This document shows positions 1 to 9,229 of a stretch of 41,038 bases of DNA, in pieces. The notes under the pieces are model-generated. The model was not told the DNA's origin. It was given only the letters and a program-made list of their open reading frames with translations, and searched no databases. The number at the start of each line of letters is the position of its first letter. Positions within the stretch are counted from its first letter, which is position 1. Source of the DNA: Opitutia bacterium (lineage in GTDB: Bacteria; Verrucomicrobiota; Verrucomicrobiia; Opitutales; Opitutaceae); contig PLOH01000118.1 of NCBI GenBank assembly GCA_003142955.1, positions 612 to 41,649 of the forward strand. The letters run 5' to 3'. The position numbers and the translations under genes were made by a program.

Positions 1-2
1 TC

Positions 3-215
3 GGCGATGAGGCCGTTCACGCGAAATGCGGCGACGGGTTCTGGCGCGGACTGGCGGAGGCGATGACCGCCTGCTTCAAGCGTGGCGAATTCACCGAAGG
101 GCTGGTCCACGGAATCAATCGCGCGGGCGAACTGCTCGCGCAGCATTTTCCGCCCGAGCCGGACGCTGAAAACGAGCTCCCGGATGACGTGATCGAAGAC
201 GAACGGGAACCGTGA
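3..215 (+). CDS. TPM-domain protein, C-terminal fragment
   Basis: An open frame enters from the left edge and stops at 213-215, giving about 70 residues; the start lies outside the window. The visible part reads GDEAVHAKCGDGFW, then MTACFKRGEFTEGL, then ends in an acidic tail with ELPDDVIED. This order (GDxxxxxKxGxxFW, then FKxGxFxEGLxxGI, then NELPD) matches the C-terminal end of TPM (TLP18.3/Psb32-type) domain proteins, a family of small, usually membrane-linked proteins whose biochemical role in bacteria is poorly defined. The family call rests on remembered consensus only, and the N-terminal part cannot be inspected. Confidence 0.65.
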   Translation, partial: GDEAVHAKCGDGFWRGLAEAMTACFKRGEFTEGLVHGINRAGELLAQHFPPEPDAENELPDDVIEDEREP

Positions 216-315
216 CGCGCATCCCCGGTCAACGGGCAGATTTGCCAGTTTCCTGCGATCATTCTAGATTTGCCCTGACGGTGGTCTCCGTACTTTTTGG
301 TTCAGCTTTTTTTCT

Positions 316-1260
316 ATGTCCTTCTCCGTTGAGAATATTGTGATCATCGGCACCGGCTCGGCGGGCCTGACTGCGGCCGTGTACACCGGGCGCGCCAATC
401 TTTCCCCGCTGCTGCTCGAGGGCACGCTGCCGGGCGGCCAGCTCACCACCACGTCGGAAGTCGAGAATTTTCCCGGCTTCCCGGAGGGCATCGACGGTTT
501 CCAACTCATGGACAACCTGCGCAAACAGGCCGCGAAATTCGGCGCTCGCTTCGAGCAGGCGCGGGTGGAGTCGGTCGATTTTTCCGCCGGACCGCTGAGG
601 CTGCGCACGGGGGAGCGGGAGATCCTTGCCCGGACCGTCGTCATCGCCACGGGCGCGGCGCCGCGGCTGATGGGCGTTCCGGGCGAAAAAGAGTATTTCG
701 GCGGAAAGGGCGTGACCACCTGCGCGACCTGTGACGGCGCGTTCTACCGGAACATGGACGTGGTCGTGGTGGGCGGCGGCGACTCGGCTTGCGAAGAGGC
801 GATGTTTCTCACTCGCTTTGCCAGCAAGGTCACCTTGATCCACCGGCGGGACACCTTGCGCGCATCGAAAATCATGGCCGAGCGCACCCTCGCCCACCCC
901 AAGATCCAACCGGCGTGGAACAGCGTCCTCACCGAGGTGCTCGGCACACCGGAAGGCGGGGTCAGCGGGGTGAAGGTGAAGCATGCGAAGACGGGTGCCG
1001 AGAGCGTGATCCCGTGCAAAGGCGTGTTCATGGCGATCGGTCATGTGCCGAACACCCAACCGTTCGCCCAGGCGGTCGACGTCGACGAAAACGGCTACTT
1101 CCGGCCAGTGGACGGCAGCCAGGTAAAGACCAACGTTCCGGGCGTGTTCGTCGCCGGGGATTGCGCCGACCACGTCTACCGGCAGGCAATCACAGCCGCC
1201 GGGATGGGCTGCCAGGCCGCCATCGAGGCCGAACGCTGGCTGGCAGAACACGGGGCGTGA
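316..1260 (+). CDS. trxB: thioredoxin-disulfide reductase
   Basis: A 314-residue cytoplasmic flavoenzyme of normal family length that uses NADPH to reduce thioredoxin. An N-terminal FAD-binding GTGSAG motif lies near residues 12-17. The redox-active CATC pair is Cys136/Cys139, followed by DGAF. The NADPH-binding GGGDSA motif and the HRR motif come after it, and the C-terminal FAD motif GVFVAGDC is present. The ATG at 316 is the first in-frame start giving a complete FAD fold; no convincing Shine-Dalgarno is seen before it. The gene stands alone, 30 bases ahead of the carboxypeptidase gene on the same strand. All catalytic motifs are intact. Confidence 0.97.
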   Translation: MSFSVENIVIIGTGSAGLTAAVYTGRANLSPLLLEGTLPGGQLTTTSEVENFPGFPEGIDGFQLMDNLRKQAAKFGARFEQARVESVDFSAGPLRLRTGEREILARTVVIATGAAPRLMGVPGEKEYFGGKGVTTCATCDGAFYRNMDVVVVGGGDSACEEAMFLTRFASKVTLIHRRDTLRASKIMAERTLAHPKIQPAWNSVLTEVLGTPEGGVSGVKVKHAKTGAESVIPCKGVFMAIGHVPNTQPFAQAVDVDENGYFRPVDGSQVKTNVPGVFVAGDCADHVYRQAITAAGMGCQAAIEAERWLAEHGA

Positions 1261-1290
1261 CTCTCCCCGCGGATAACCGCAGCCGGGCCC

Positions 1291-1830
1291 ATGGCGAATC
1301 TCGAAATAATCTGGGCCGAGCTCGGTATTTCGGCCGACTACGCGGTCCTGCGAGGGCTGCCGTTGCAGCCCGAAGCGGTTGAACTCATCTCGATCGGCGC
1401 CGACAACCAGAACAGGGATTGTCAGCTCGAGCCTGAAGCGGCGCAGGCATGGCGTGCGCTGCAGGACGCCGCCAAGACGGAGGGAATTACACTGGAGCCG
1501 GTCTCGGGTTTTCGAAGCGTCGAGCGGCAAGCACAGCTGATACGGGGCAAGCTCGCACGCGGCCAACGCCTCGATGACATTCTCCGCTCGAACGCGGCTC
1601 CCGGTTACAGCGAGCATCATACTGGCCGTGCCTTGGACATCACCGACGGCGCCTCGCCGCCGCTCAACGAATCGTTCGAACAAACCGTGGCGTTTGCCTG
1701 GCTGTCGCGTCGTGCAAAGCGCTTTGGGTTCCACCTCAGCTATTCGCGTAACAACCCCCACGGGTTTGTCTACGAGCCATGGCACTGGTGCTGGCAAGAA
1801 CAGGCTGAAGTCCGCCGGCCACTCTCCTAG
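1291..1830 (+). CDS. M15-family D-alanyl-D-alanine carboxypeptidase (VanY-like)
   Basis: A 179-residue protein with the zinc-peptidase M15B motifs in order: SGFRS in the middle, SEHHTGRALD (His and Asp zinc ligands), and C-terminal EPWHW (third zinc ligand with catalytic neighbours). Family members remove the terminal D-Ala from peptidoglycan stem peptides. No N-terminal signal peptide is visible, which is unusual for an enzyme acting on wall precursors outside the membrane. It may act on cytoplasmic muropeptides, or the export signal may be missed. It lies 30 bases after trxB on the same strand and may be read with it. No vancomycin-resistance genes are nearby, so a resistance role is not implied. 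Confidence 0.9.
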   Translation: MANLEIIWAELGISADYAVLRGLPLQPEAVELISIGADNQNRDCQLEPEAAQAWRALQDAAKTEGITLEPVSGFRSVERQAQLIRGKLARGQRLDDILRSNAAPGYSEHHTGRALDITDGASPPLNESFEQTVAFAWLSRRAKRFGFHLSYSRNNPHGFVYEPWHWCWQEQAEVRRPLS

Positions 1831-2052
1831 CCGCTACGATGCGGTCGGATGTCGGGCGGGATTCCCCTCTTTCGCCAAGGATCCGGCTGGAGCTGCGCGA
1901 TTCGGCGACCGCGCCCAATAACGCTGCGCCGGACAGTTTGCCCGATCACGTGCGGAATCGTCCCGATTATGTGAGTCTGGCTCGGTTAGCGTCGCGATTC
2001 CGGATCTTTTCCTCCGGCAGGTGACCGTGGCAGTTACGTGTCAGATCAGCGG

Positions 2053-2529
2053 CTATTTGATACCGTGTTTCAGGACGCGGACCTCGGCGAGATTGTGATT
2101 CCCATAGACCTTGACACTGACTTCGTCCCCCACCGCTACTCCCGCCGCATCACCCAGGGTGGTTTCGACAACATTCCATCGCTCGATGCTGGCACCTGAG
2201 TGGACGGACAGAACGACGCCATCGATGATCTTCACCACTCCGACATGGGTGGTCGGCCGCTCCTCGAATTTGAGCACAGCGGCGGTGCCCCCTCTCCCCA
2301 TCTCGACGAAAATCCAGTCATATCTTGCGATGGATCCATCAATCCGCGTGCTTGAATCGACTTTCCAATGGCCGGTGGAATGTTTCGTCGTTTTCACGAC
2401 GACTTCGCCTCCTCCAAAGGACTCGACGACTCCGTAGTAATGACCCTCAGCCGCTCGAAGTACCGAACCGGTCACGACAATGCACGAAATCATGACCGCT
2501 GACAGAGACGTGGGGCATTTCCAATTCAT
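2053..2529 (-). CDS. small secreted protein, DUF5666-like
   Basis: A 158-residue protein of unknown function. The first 27 residues look like a Sec signal peptide: a basic/polar start, a hydrophobic stretch around VMISCIVV and a likely cut after an AA pair. The mature part is two beta-rich, Gly/Val-rich halves (each with a GVV or GVVxS-type strand and a closing V-x-V pattern), giving a DUF5666-like impression of short beta-barrel modules. The start is supported by a strong Shine-Dalgarno (AAGGAG, about 8 bases upstream) and by a good promoter further upstream. It is a lone gene facing away from the fur-suf region. No function is claimed. Confidence 0.72.
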   Translation of the reverse strand: MNWKCPTSLSAVMISCIVVTGSVLRAAEGHYYGVVESFGGGEVVVKTTKHSTGHWKVDSSTRIDGSIARYDWIFVEMGRGGTAAVLKFEERPTTHVGVVKIIDGVVLSVHSGASIERWNVVETTLGDAAGVAVGDEVSVKVYGNHNLAEVRVLKHGIK

Positions 2530-2615
2530 TGAGTAGCTCCTTCTTTCTCAGCAATGGACTGCAGAAGTGAAGAGTAAGGATGATTTTACAAACTTGGATT
2601 TGTCAAGACAATAGT

Positions 2616-2644
2616 ATTATAAGTAACTACATTACAATTATTAA
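2616..2644 (-). promoter_or_regulatory. predicted sigma70-type promoter of the small secreted protein
   Basis: On the minus strand a perfect -10 TATAAT (2616-2621) is spaced 17 bases from a -35-like TTAATA (2639-2644, four of six consensus bases). The surrounding 2570-2660 stretch is strikingly AT-rich compared with the rest of the window. Transcription would start near 2609, giving an untranslated leader of about 80 bases before the gene at 2529. Confidence 0.55.
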
Positions 2645-2749
2645 TGAACGACTGTTATGACGAACCTGGTCAGATTGGAATCGATAGAGACACGGCCAGA
2701 ATAGATCATTGCAGGGGATTTCTTCCAGGCATCTTCTCTATGGGTTTAC

Positions 2750-2764
2750 TTGGAATAATTCCAA
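2750..2764. promoter_or_regulatory. palindromic operator 1 upstream of the Fur-family gene
   Basis: A perfect 7-1-7 inverted repeat, TTGGAAT-A-ATTCCAA. It resembles the inverted-repeat operators bound by Fur/PerR/Irr-type dimers and lies about 50 bases upstream of the regulator start. It shares the core TTGGAA-N3-TTCCAATTC with a second copy 29 bases downstream (centre to centre). Autoregulation is inferred from position; binding is not shown. Confidence 0.65.
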
Positions 2765-2776
2765 TTCTCACTTGCT

Positions 2777-2795
2777 AATTGGAACGATTCCAATT
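2777..2795. promoter_or_regulatory. palindromic operator 2 upstream of the Fur-family gene
   Basis: A perfect 8-3-8 inverted repeat, AATTGGAA-CGA-TTCCAATT, ending 16 bases before the regulator ATG at 2812. Core and right flank are identical to operator 1 outside the three central bases. A possible promoter (-35 TTGGAA at 2750-2755, -10 GCTAAT at 2774-2779) would overlap both operators, so binding should block transcription. The promoter assignment is weak. Confidence 0.65.
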
Positions 2796-2811
2796 CTCTT
2801 TAACCATCACA

Positions 2812-3231
2812 ATGATCTCGGATACCGAAAGCATTACGCTCGCGCAGCACCTTACCGACAGCGGCCTGCGCTCCACGCCACAACGGGAAGTGGTTTACCA
2901 AGTAATTCTTGAAAAACGCGATCATCCGACGGCTGAAGAGATCTTTGCCCGTGTCAAAGCCCCGATGCCAACGATCTCGCTCGCGACCGTTTACAACTGC
3001 CTCGACGCTCTCGTCCAGTGCGGCCTGATCAAACAGGTCAATTTCGTCCGGGAGCCTACTCGCTACTGCCCGAACCTTCACGAGCACGCCCACTTTCACG
3101 ACGAGAAGACGGGTGAGATTCACGATGTCGCAATCCCAGCCGACTTGACCGACCGCCTCCGCGCTGTCCTGCCTTCCGGTTATACTGCCGAGCACATCGA
3201 CTTGAGCTTCCGCGGCTCGATCAAGGCCTGA
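2812..3231 (+). CDS. Fur-family transcriptional regulator, cysteine-less (Irr/PerR-like)
   Basis: A 139-residue Fur-superfamily repressor: an N-terminal winged helix (LRSTPQRE, then HPTAEEIF, then [13 protein letters not shown] as the recognition region) and a C-terminal dimer/metal domain. I chose ATG 2812 because an in-frame TTG at 2779 lies inside operator 2 and would encode it. The metal region has His90, His92, His94, His96 and His104, but the structural-zinc CxxC of classical Fur/PerR is replaced by Asp97 and Thr100, so that zinc site cannot form; rhizobial Irr proteins share this lack. It sits 54 bases before sufC, so control of Fe-S cluster assembly by iron, heme or peroxide is the natural inference. 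The inducer cannot be decided from sequence. Confidence 0.88.
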   Translation: MISDTESITLAQHLTDSGLRSTPQREVVYQVILEKRDHPTAEEIFARVKAPMPTISLATVYNCLDALVQCGLIKQVNFVREPTRYCPNLHEHAHFHDEKTGEIHDVAIPADLTDRLRAVLPSGYTAEHIDLSFRGSIKA

Positions 3232-3285
3232 CTTAGTGGAGCTCCATCCCATCCCGCCATACTTCCTCACTCGATTCTACACCAA

Positions 3286-4047
<762 letters not shown>

Positions 4048-4084
4048 TCGCCGCACGTTCAACTTTTAACCGGAGGGAAATACT

Positions 4085-5542
4085 ATGAGCCAGATTACTG
4101 ACAGCGACACGCTCACCACTGCCGCCGTCGAGGAAACCGCCGCCAGTTCCGTGGCCGGGATCGACCAGACCGCCGGGGACTTCAAATACGATGTCAAATA
4201 CGACTTCGACGCCGGCAGCGGCCTCAGCGAACGTACCGTCCGCTACATCAGTGACGTCAAGAAGGAGGACCAGTGGATCCGCGATTTCCGCCTCAACGCC
4301 CTGCGCACCTTTCTCGCCCGGCCGCTGCCGACCCACTGGGCCACCCGCGACCTCGAGAACATCAACTTCGACAAGATCCGCTATTATCTTTCCCAGGGCA
4401 CCAAGCCGAAACGCACATGGGACGAGGTGCCCGCAGACATCAAGATGACGTTCGAGCGTCTCGGTGTGCCCGAGCAGGAGCGCAGGTTCCTCGCCGGCGT
4501 GGAGGCCCAATTCGACAGTGAGGCCGCCTATTCCAACATCAAGGATGCCGTCTCGAAGCAGGGGGTTATCTTCCTCAACTCCTCTGAGGCCCTGCGCACG
4601 CACCCCGAGATATTCCGCCGGTGGTTCGGCAAGGTCATCCCGACCGGCGACAATAAGTTCTCCGCCCTCAACAGCGCGGTCTTCTCCGGCGGCTCGTTCA
4701 TCTACGTGCCGCCCGGCGTGAAAGTATTGCACCCGCTTCAGGCCTATTTCCGCATCAACGCCGAAAACTTCGGCCAGTTCGAGCGCACGCTGATCATCGT
4801 CGATGAAGGCAGCGAACTCACCTACATGGAGGGATGCACCGCGCCAAAATTCTCCACCTCGACGCTGCACAGCGCCGTGGTCGAGCTCGTGGCGCTCAAG
4901 GGTGCGAAGATCCAGTACATCACGGTCCAGAACTGGGCGCCCAATGTGTACAACCTCGTCACCAAGCGCGGGCTCGCCCACGAGGAAGCCGAGATCAAAT
5001 GGATCGACTGCAACATTGGCAGCCGCCTGACCATGAAATACCCGGGCGTCGTGCTCAAGGGCCGCAAATCCCGCGGCGAGGTCATCTCCATCGCCCTCGC
5101 CAACGACGGCCAGCATCAAGACACCGGGGCCAAGATGGTCCACGCCGCGGACGAAACCACGTCTTCGATTGTGGCGAAGTCCATTTCCGTCGGCCAAGGA
5201 CGCAGTACCTACCGCGGCCTCGTGCACATCCCACGGCACCTCAAGGGCTGCAAGAACAACACCGAATGCGATGCGCTGCTCATCAACACCAATTCCCGCA
5301 CCGACACCTATCCGGCCATCACCGTCCGCGGACAGGACCATGCCGTGCAGCACGAAGCCAGCGTTTCGAAGGTGAGCGACGAGATGATCTTCTACATGCA
5401 ATCACGCGGCCTCACCGAGGCGCAGGCCATGAGCCTTGCCGTCAATGGTTTCGTCAACGACCTCGTCAGCCAGTTTCCGATGGAATACTCCGTCGAGCTC
5501 AAACGCCTCATCGACCTTGAAATGGAAGGCTCCGTCGGCTGA
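4085..5542 (+). CDS. sufB: Fe-S cluster assembly scaffold SufB
   Basis: A 485-residue scaffold subunit of the SufBC2D complex, of normal length. The start has a strong Shine-Dalgarno (GGAGGG, about 8 bases upstream). The beta-helix core is recognisable, with FIYVPPGV, the EGCTAP motif and the C-terminal NNTECDALL segment; Cys395 in the last corresponds by eye to the cysteine proposed to receive persulfide sulfur in E. coli SufB. The end carries the family's helical region with FVNDLV and the PMEY segment. It follows sufC and precedes sufD after a 118-base gap filled by an inverted repeat. Confidence 0.97.
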   Translation: MSQITDSDTLTTAAVEETAASSVAGIDQTAGDFKYDVKYDFDAGSGLSERTVRYISDVKKEDQWIRDFRLNALRTFLARPLPTHWATRDLENINFDKIRYYLSQGTKPKRTWDEVPADIKMTFERLGVPEQERRFLAGVEAQFDSEAAYSNIKDAVSKQGVIFLNSSEALRTHPEIFRRWFGKVIPTGDNKFSALNSAVFSGGSFIYVPPGVKVLHPLQAYFRINAENFGQFERTLIIVDEGSELTYMEGCTAPKFSTSTLHSAVVELVALKGAKIQYITVQNWAPNVYNLVTKRGLAHEEAEIKWIDCNIGSRLTMKYPGVVLKGRKSRGEVISIALANDGQHQDTGAKMVHAADETTSSIVAKSISVGQGRSTYRGLVHIPRHLKGCKNNTECDALLINTNSRTDTYPAITVRGQDHAVQHEASVSKVSDEMIFYMQSRGLTEAQAMSLAVNGFVNDLVSQFPMEYSVELKRLIDLEMEGSVG

Positions 5543-5551
5543 GCCGCCGAT

Positions 5552-5655
5552 GAAGAACTGAAGGACTGAAAGGCGGAAGAGCTAAACTCCCTTCGCCACT
5601 CGGTCCCTCAACGACGTCCATTCAGCCTTTCAGTCTTCAGCCCTTCAGCCTCTTC
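5552..5655. repeat. inverted repeat between sufB and sufD
   Basis: The left arm CTGAAGGACTGAAAGGC (5558-5574) is mirrored by GCCTTTCAGTCTTCAG (5625-5640) with one base difference and about 50 bases between; the right arm continues with another CTTCAG unit. It fills most of the sufB-sufD gap. It could form a stem in the suf mRNA and tune sufD expression, or be a member of a dispersed short-repeat family. No U-tract follows, so it does not look like a terminator. Confidence 0.6.
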
Positions 5656-5660
5656 CCCGC

Positions 5661-6983
5661 ATGTCTGCCCTGCCCGCCCTCCAAACCCCCTCCGTCAACG
5701 GCGTCTTTACCTCCGACGCCTTCGCCTCGCACCTGGCCGCCGTCGGCCACCTGCCAGCCTGGTGGCTCGACCTGAAGCGGGCCGCCTGGGATCGTTTTGG
5801 CGCGCTTCCGCTGCCCGGGCGGACTGATGAGCTCTGGCGCTTCAGCACCGTGGCCGGAATTAAGCTCAACCGTTGCACGCTGGCCGAAACCCCCGATGCC
5901 GGATTCCCGATCCCGCCGGCGGTGTTTCCGTGCGCCGCGACGCTCGCCTTTTTGAACAACCGTGCACTGGCCGGCGAGGCTCTGTCGCCGGAACTCGGGA
6001 AACAGGGCGTCATCTTCTGTCCGATCGAAGAGGCCGTCGTTCATCACGCCGAGCTCTTCCAGAGCCATTTCATGGCGCAAGCGGTGAACCTCGGCTCCGA
6101 GAAATTTGCCGCGCTCAACGCGGCGCTCACGCGCGGCGGCGCTTTTCTTTATGTGCCGCGCGGAGTCGAGATCGAGACGCCGTTTGTGGTCCACCACGTG
6201 GCCGCCGGCGACGGGGCCGCGGTGTTTCCGCACACCCTCGCCATTCTCGAAGACACCGCCAAGGCCACCCTCGTGGAGAATTTCCTTTCGACCGATCCGG
6301 CCGGCGCCGGCTTCGCCGCCGGCGTGAATGACTTGTTTGCCGGGCCCGGGGCGCAACTCACCTACGTCGGCGTTCAGAATTGGTCGCGCGACACCCTCGC
6401 CTTTCAGCTCAATTCCACTGTCGTCCAGCGCGACGCCCGCGTCCTTTCGCTCAACGTCCATCTCGGCGGCCGGCAGGCCCGGCACGAGTCCCACAGCCGC
6501 CTGCAGGGGCCGGGTGCTTTCAGCGAGATGCTCGCGCTCACTGTGGCCCAGGGTGAGCAGGAATTCGATCAGCGTACCCTGCAAAGCCACCAGGCGCCCA
6601 ACACGGGATCCAATCTGCTTTACAAGAACGCGCTCCTCGACCGCGCGCGCACCATCTTTTCCGGCCTGATCATCGTCGATCCGGAGGCCCAGAAAACCGA
6701 CGCCTACCAAAGCAACCGGAACCTCCTGCTCAGCGACGAGGCCGAGAGCAACGCCCTTCCCGGCCTGGAGATCCAGGCCAACGATGTCCGCTGCACCCAC
6801 GGCGCCACCAGCGGCCACGTCGATGCGGAACAGATGTTCTATCTCGAATCCCGCGGCATCGCCCCGTCGGCGGCGCGCGAACTGCTCGTCTTCGGCTTCT
6901 TCGAGGAGGTGCTCGCCAAGCTCGAAAACGAGGCGCTCCGCTCCGTGCTGCGCGAATCGATCAAGGCCAACTTGAAGACTTGA
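5661..6983 (+). CDS. sufD: Fe-S cluster assembly protein SufD
   Basis: A 440-residue SufB paralogue that pairs with SufB on the SufC dimer and is linked to iron entry into the scaffold. The diagnostic C-terminal block is intact: QSNRNLLLS, then ANDVRCTHGATSG (Cys378 and His380; the histidine aligns with the SufD residue proposed to take part in iron binding or cluster assembly), then EQMFYLESRGI. The N-terminal helical part is shorter and less conserved, as usual for SufD. Its stop is 20 bases before the sufT ATG. No sufS cysteine desulfurase or sufU/sufE is in the window, so sulfur must be supplied from elsewhere. Confidence 0.96.
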   Translation: MSALPALQTPSVNGVFTSDAFASHLAAVGHLPAWWLDLKRAAWDRFGALPLPGRTDELWRFSTVAGIKLNRCTLAETPDAGFPIPPAVFPCAATLAFLNNRALAGEALSPELGKQGVIFCPIEEAVVHHAELFQSHFMAQAVNLGSEKFAALNAALTRGGAFLYVPRGVEIETPFVVHHVAAGDGAAVFPHTLAILEDTAKATLVENFLSTDPAGAGFAAGVNDLFAGPGAQLTYVGVQNWSRDTLAFQLNSTVVQRDARVLSLNVHLGGRQARHESHSRLQGPGAFSEMLALTVAQGEQEFDQRTLQSHQAPNTGSNLLYKNALLDRARTIFSGLIIVDPEAQKTDAYQSNRNLLLSDEAESNALPGLEIQANDVRCTHGATSGHVDAEQMFYLESRGIAPSAARELLVFGFFEEVLAKLENEALRSVLRESIKANLKT

Positions 6984-7003
6984 TTCGCAGCCCCATCGAA
7001 AAC

Positions 7004-7546
7004 ATGAACAAAGAACGCATCCTCAGTCGCGACGTCTTCGCTACGCAAATCCCCAGCGGCGAACGGATCACGCTCACTGCCGGAACCAAGGTTCACGTCA
7101 CCCAGACGCTGGGTGGCAGCTTTACCGTCATCATCGACTTCGGCCTCGCGCGCATCGACGGGCGCGATGCGGATGCCATCGGCGAACCGGTGGCTGAGAC
7201 TACGACGCCAGCCGCACCCGCCTCTGACGGCGCCCCGGATCCCGAGGCGATCTGGGACCAGCTCAAGAGAGTCTTCGATCCTGAGATCCCGGTGAATATC
7301 GTTGATCTCGGCCTCGTTTATTCGATGGAAATCGAGCAGATCCCCGCCGAAGGCTATCGTGTGAATGTGGCCATGACCCTTACGGCGCCGGGCTGCGGCA
7401 TGGGTCCGGCCATCGCGGAAGATGCCCGCGGCAAGGTCCTCCTGGTTCCCGGCGTCGGCTCCGCGGACGTGAGCCTCGTTTGGGAACCAGCATGGAATCA
7501 GTCAATGATATCCGAGGAAGGGAAGATGCGCCTCGGTTTGGTCTGA
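7004..7546 (+). CDS. sufT: SufT, DUF59/MIP18-type Fe-S assembly factor
   Basis: A 180-residue protein, last gene of the suf operon. The C-terminal DUF59 domain is clear: DPEIPVNIVDLGLVY, then TLTAPGCGMG with the conserved cysteine, then VWEPAW. The N-terminal 80 residues form the SufT-specific part with a Gly-rich TLGGSF turn, joined by a Thr/Ala/Pro-rich linker. SufT helps Fe-S protein maturation, especially under high demand. I chose ATG 7004; an in-frame TTG at 6980 would overlap the sufD stop but adds eight unsupported residues. The function comes from family knowledge and the operon position. Confidence 0.92.
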   Translation: MNKERILSRDVFATQIPSGERITLTAGTKVHVTQTLGGSFTVIIDFGLARIDGRDADAIGEPVAETTTPAAPASDGAPDPEAIWDQLKRVFDPEIPVNIVDLGLVYSMEIEQIPAEGYRVNVAMTLTAPGCGMGPAIAEDARGKVLLVPGVGSADVSLVWEPAWNQSMISEEGKMRLGLV

Positions 7547-7549
7547 CCG

Positions 7550-7628
7550 CACTGGCACGGGCATCTCGACCGTGAGTGGGTGGCTCAAGGCCGTCAGACA
7601 CGGGCAAGATGGCCGTGCCGTGCCACTT
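7550..7628. repeat. imperfect inverted repeat (REP-like) between sufT and thiM
   Basis: A left arm GGCACGGGCATCTCGACCGTG (about 7555-7574) and a right arm CACGGGCAAGATGGCCGTGCC (about 7599-7619) are imperfect reverse complements, separated by about 25 bases and followed by a second GTGCC. It looks like a REP-type mobile palindrome rather than a terminator, because no T-run follows. It may still end or buffer suf transcription. Confidence 0.5.
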
Positions 7629-7722
7629 GTTTGCCGACTTCAACCGGGACATGCACCTGGCGGTCCGCGAATCTGCCGGTTCGGCTTGAACCAATTGCCG
7701 GTGCCGGCCACATTCCGGGCTT

Positions 7723-8523
7723 ATGTTTTCCGCTGAACGCTGCGCTGGAATTCTCGAGGAAATCCGTGCCCGCAAGCCGCTGGTGCACAATATCACGAAT
7801 TACGTCGTGATGAACAATACGGCGAACGCCCTGCTCGCGCTCGGTGCCTCGCCGGCGATGGTCCACGCCAGCGAGGAGGTTGAGGAATTTGTCGCCCTCT
7901 CCGCCGCCCTCGTCATCAATATTGGGACGCTTTCGCCGCCCTGGGTAGCCGCGATGCTCCAGGCCGTTCGGATCGCCACCGCCCGCGGCACGCCCTGGGT
8001 GCTTGATCCCGTCGGCGCCGGCGCCACGAGGTACCGCACCCAAACCTCCGCCACGCTGGCCGGACTCAAGCCAACGTGCATCCGCGGCAATGCCAGCGAA
8101 ATCATGGTACTCGCCGGCGCGACGGCGGATAAAACCCGGGGCGTCGACACTTCGCATGGATCGGCCGATGCCCTCGCACCCGCCCTGCAACTCGCGAAAG
8201 CGACGGGCGCGGTGGTGGCGGTAACCGGCGCGACCGATTACGTCACAGATGGTGATGCGCTCATCGGCCTGTCCAACGGACACCCGTTGATGGCGAAGGT
8301 GACCGGACTCGGCTGCACCGCGACCGCCCTCGTCGGCGCTGCGCTCGCCGTGGAGAAAGATCGTCTGGCCGCCGTGGCTGCCGGTCTGTCGTTCCTGGCG
8401 ATTGCCGGGGAAATCGCCGCCGAAAAAAGCCCGGGACCCGGCTCGCTTCAGCTTCATCTGCTCGACGCGTTGCATCAGCTCGATGCCGCGACCATTCAGC
8501 GCCGACTGAAGATCGTGGCCTGA
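7723..8523 (+). CDS. thiM: hydroxyethylthiazole kinase ThiM
   Basis: A 266-residue enzyme that phosphorylates the thiazole moiety (hydroxyethylthiazole), a salvage step of thiamine synthesis. Motifs match the family: an N-terminal PLVHNITNYVVMN, ASPAMVHA, LDPVGAGATRYRT, IRGNASEI and a C-terminal VTGLGCTATALVGA that holds the ATP-side Gly-rich anion hole and catalytic cysteine. Length is normal. Its partner thiE lies 700 bases downstream in the same direction, with a convergent flavoprotein gene between, so the two are not one simple operon. No THI-box (TPP riboswitch) was found upstream. Confidence 0.96.
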   Translation: MFSAERCAGILEEIRARKPLVHNITNYVVMNNTANALLALGASPAMVHASEEVEEFVALSAALVINIGTLSPPWVAAMLQAVRIATARGTPWVLDPVGAGATRYRTQTSATLAGLKPTCIRGNASEIMVLAGATADKTRGVDTSHGSADALAPALQLAKATGAVVAVTGATDYVTDGDALIGLSNGHPLMAKVTGLGCTATALVGAALAVEKDRLAAVAAGLSFLAIAGEIAAEKSPGPGSLQLHLLDALHQLDAATIQRRLKIVA

Positions 8524-8540
8524 ACGGGGACGGACCCGTT
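8523..8540. terminator. weak bidirectional terminator candidate
   Basis: A perfect six-base stem AACGGG / CCCGTT with a six-base loop lies in the 33-base gap between the convergent thiM and flavoprotein genes. The position fits a shared terminator, but there is no proper T-run on either side. Confidence 0.3.
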
Positions 8541-8556
8541 TCTCGCAGGCCAGGGC

Positions 8557-9132
8557 TTACGCCAGCTTGCGCGCCAGCCATGCCAGATTGTCGGCGAAGC
8601 GGTCCACCGTCGCCAGCGCCTCGGCATCTCCGGCCACGGCGCCGGGCTCGCGCGCCAGCGCCACATTCCAATAGGTTGAGCCCGGCACAACCATGTCGTT
8701 GATCATATACCAAAACATCAGCTGGGCGTAGGTAAAATTGTGACCCGCGCGGCGCGCCACCGCAATGGGCCCGCCGATCTTCCGCGCAAACAGGTGGCCG
8801 TTGGCACGTGAGACATAACCAGCACGATCGAGCAACGCCATCAACTCCGGCGTCGCCGATCCGAAATGCACCGGCGACCCCACGATCAGGATGTCGGCGC
8901 GCAGCATCTTCTCAAAGACCGGCGCGAAGTCGTCGCTGATGCCGGGGCACGTTGCATCCCGCGACCCGCCGCAGGCGCCGCAGGCGTTGCAACCGCGCAC
9001 GTTCTTGCCCGCGAGGCTGATGAGCTCACCGCCGATTCCCTGAATGGCGAGCCGGTCGAGGCAGCGGCGCAGCAGCGTCTCCGTGTTGCCGTTTTGACGG
9101 GGGCTTCCCGAAATGGCGAGGGATTGGGGCAT
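8557..9132 (-). CDS. flavodoxin-fold NAD(P)H reductase with iron-sulfur-flavoprotein-like Cys motif
   Basis: A 191-residue flavodoxin-like protein. The N-terminal SGSPRQNGNTE is the FMN phosphate-binding loop of the NADPH-dependent FMN reductase family, and SPVHFGSATPEL is the second flavin contact. Between them lies a Cys cluster C-x2-C-x2-C-x7-C starting near residue 48, the spacing seen in archaeal-type iron-sulfur flavoproteins, where it holds a 4Fe-4S cluster. A redox role is certain in outline, but the substrate is not. It runs against thiM and thiE, so a thiamine role is not implied, although a reductase supplied by the adjacent suf machinery would be plausible. Confidence 0.88.
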   Translation of the reverse strand: MPQSLAISGSPRQNGNTETLLRRCLDRLAIQGIGGELISLAGKNVRGCNACGACGGSRDATCPGISDDFAPVFEKMLRADILIVGSPVHFGSATPELMALLDRAGYVSRANGHLFARKIGGPIAVARRAGHNFTYAQLMFWYMINDMVVPGSTYWNVALAREPGAVAGDAEALATVDRFADNLAWLARKLA

Positions 9133-9229
9133 GGGGCAATTCTAAACCCGGACTACCCTGGGCCGTCAATTCCGACGCAAGCCAGACTTTCCCCTCTGGA
9201 ATGTCTTTCCTCATCGGCCGGGCGCACCC

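Noticed and set aside
259..1797. Long minus-strand open frame opposite trxB and the carboxypeptidase gene
   Set aside because: It is a shadow of high-GC coding DNA; both plus-strand genes have full catalytic motifs.
1831..2052. Short plus-strand frame after the carboxypeptidase gene
   Set aside because: About 60 residues without a ribosome site or recognisable features; judged non-coding.
7547..7722. TPP riboswitch ahead of thiM
   Set aside because: I looked for the CTGAGA and ACCTGA-type core of the THI-box in the 176 bases before thiM and before thiE; neither is present.
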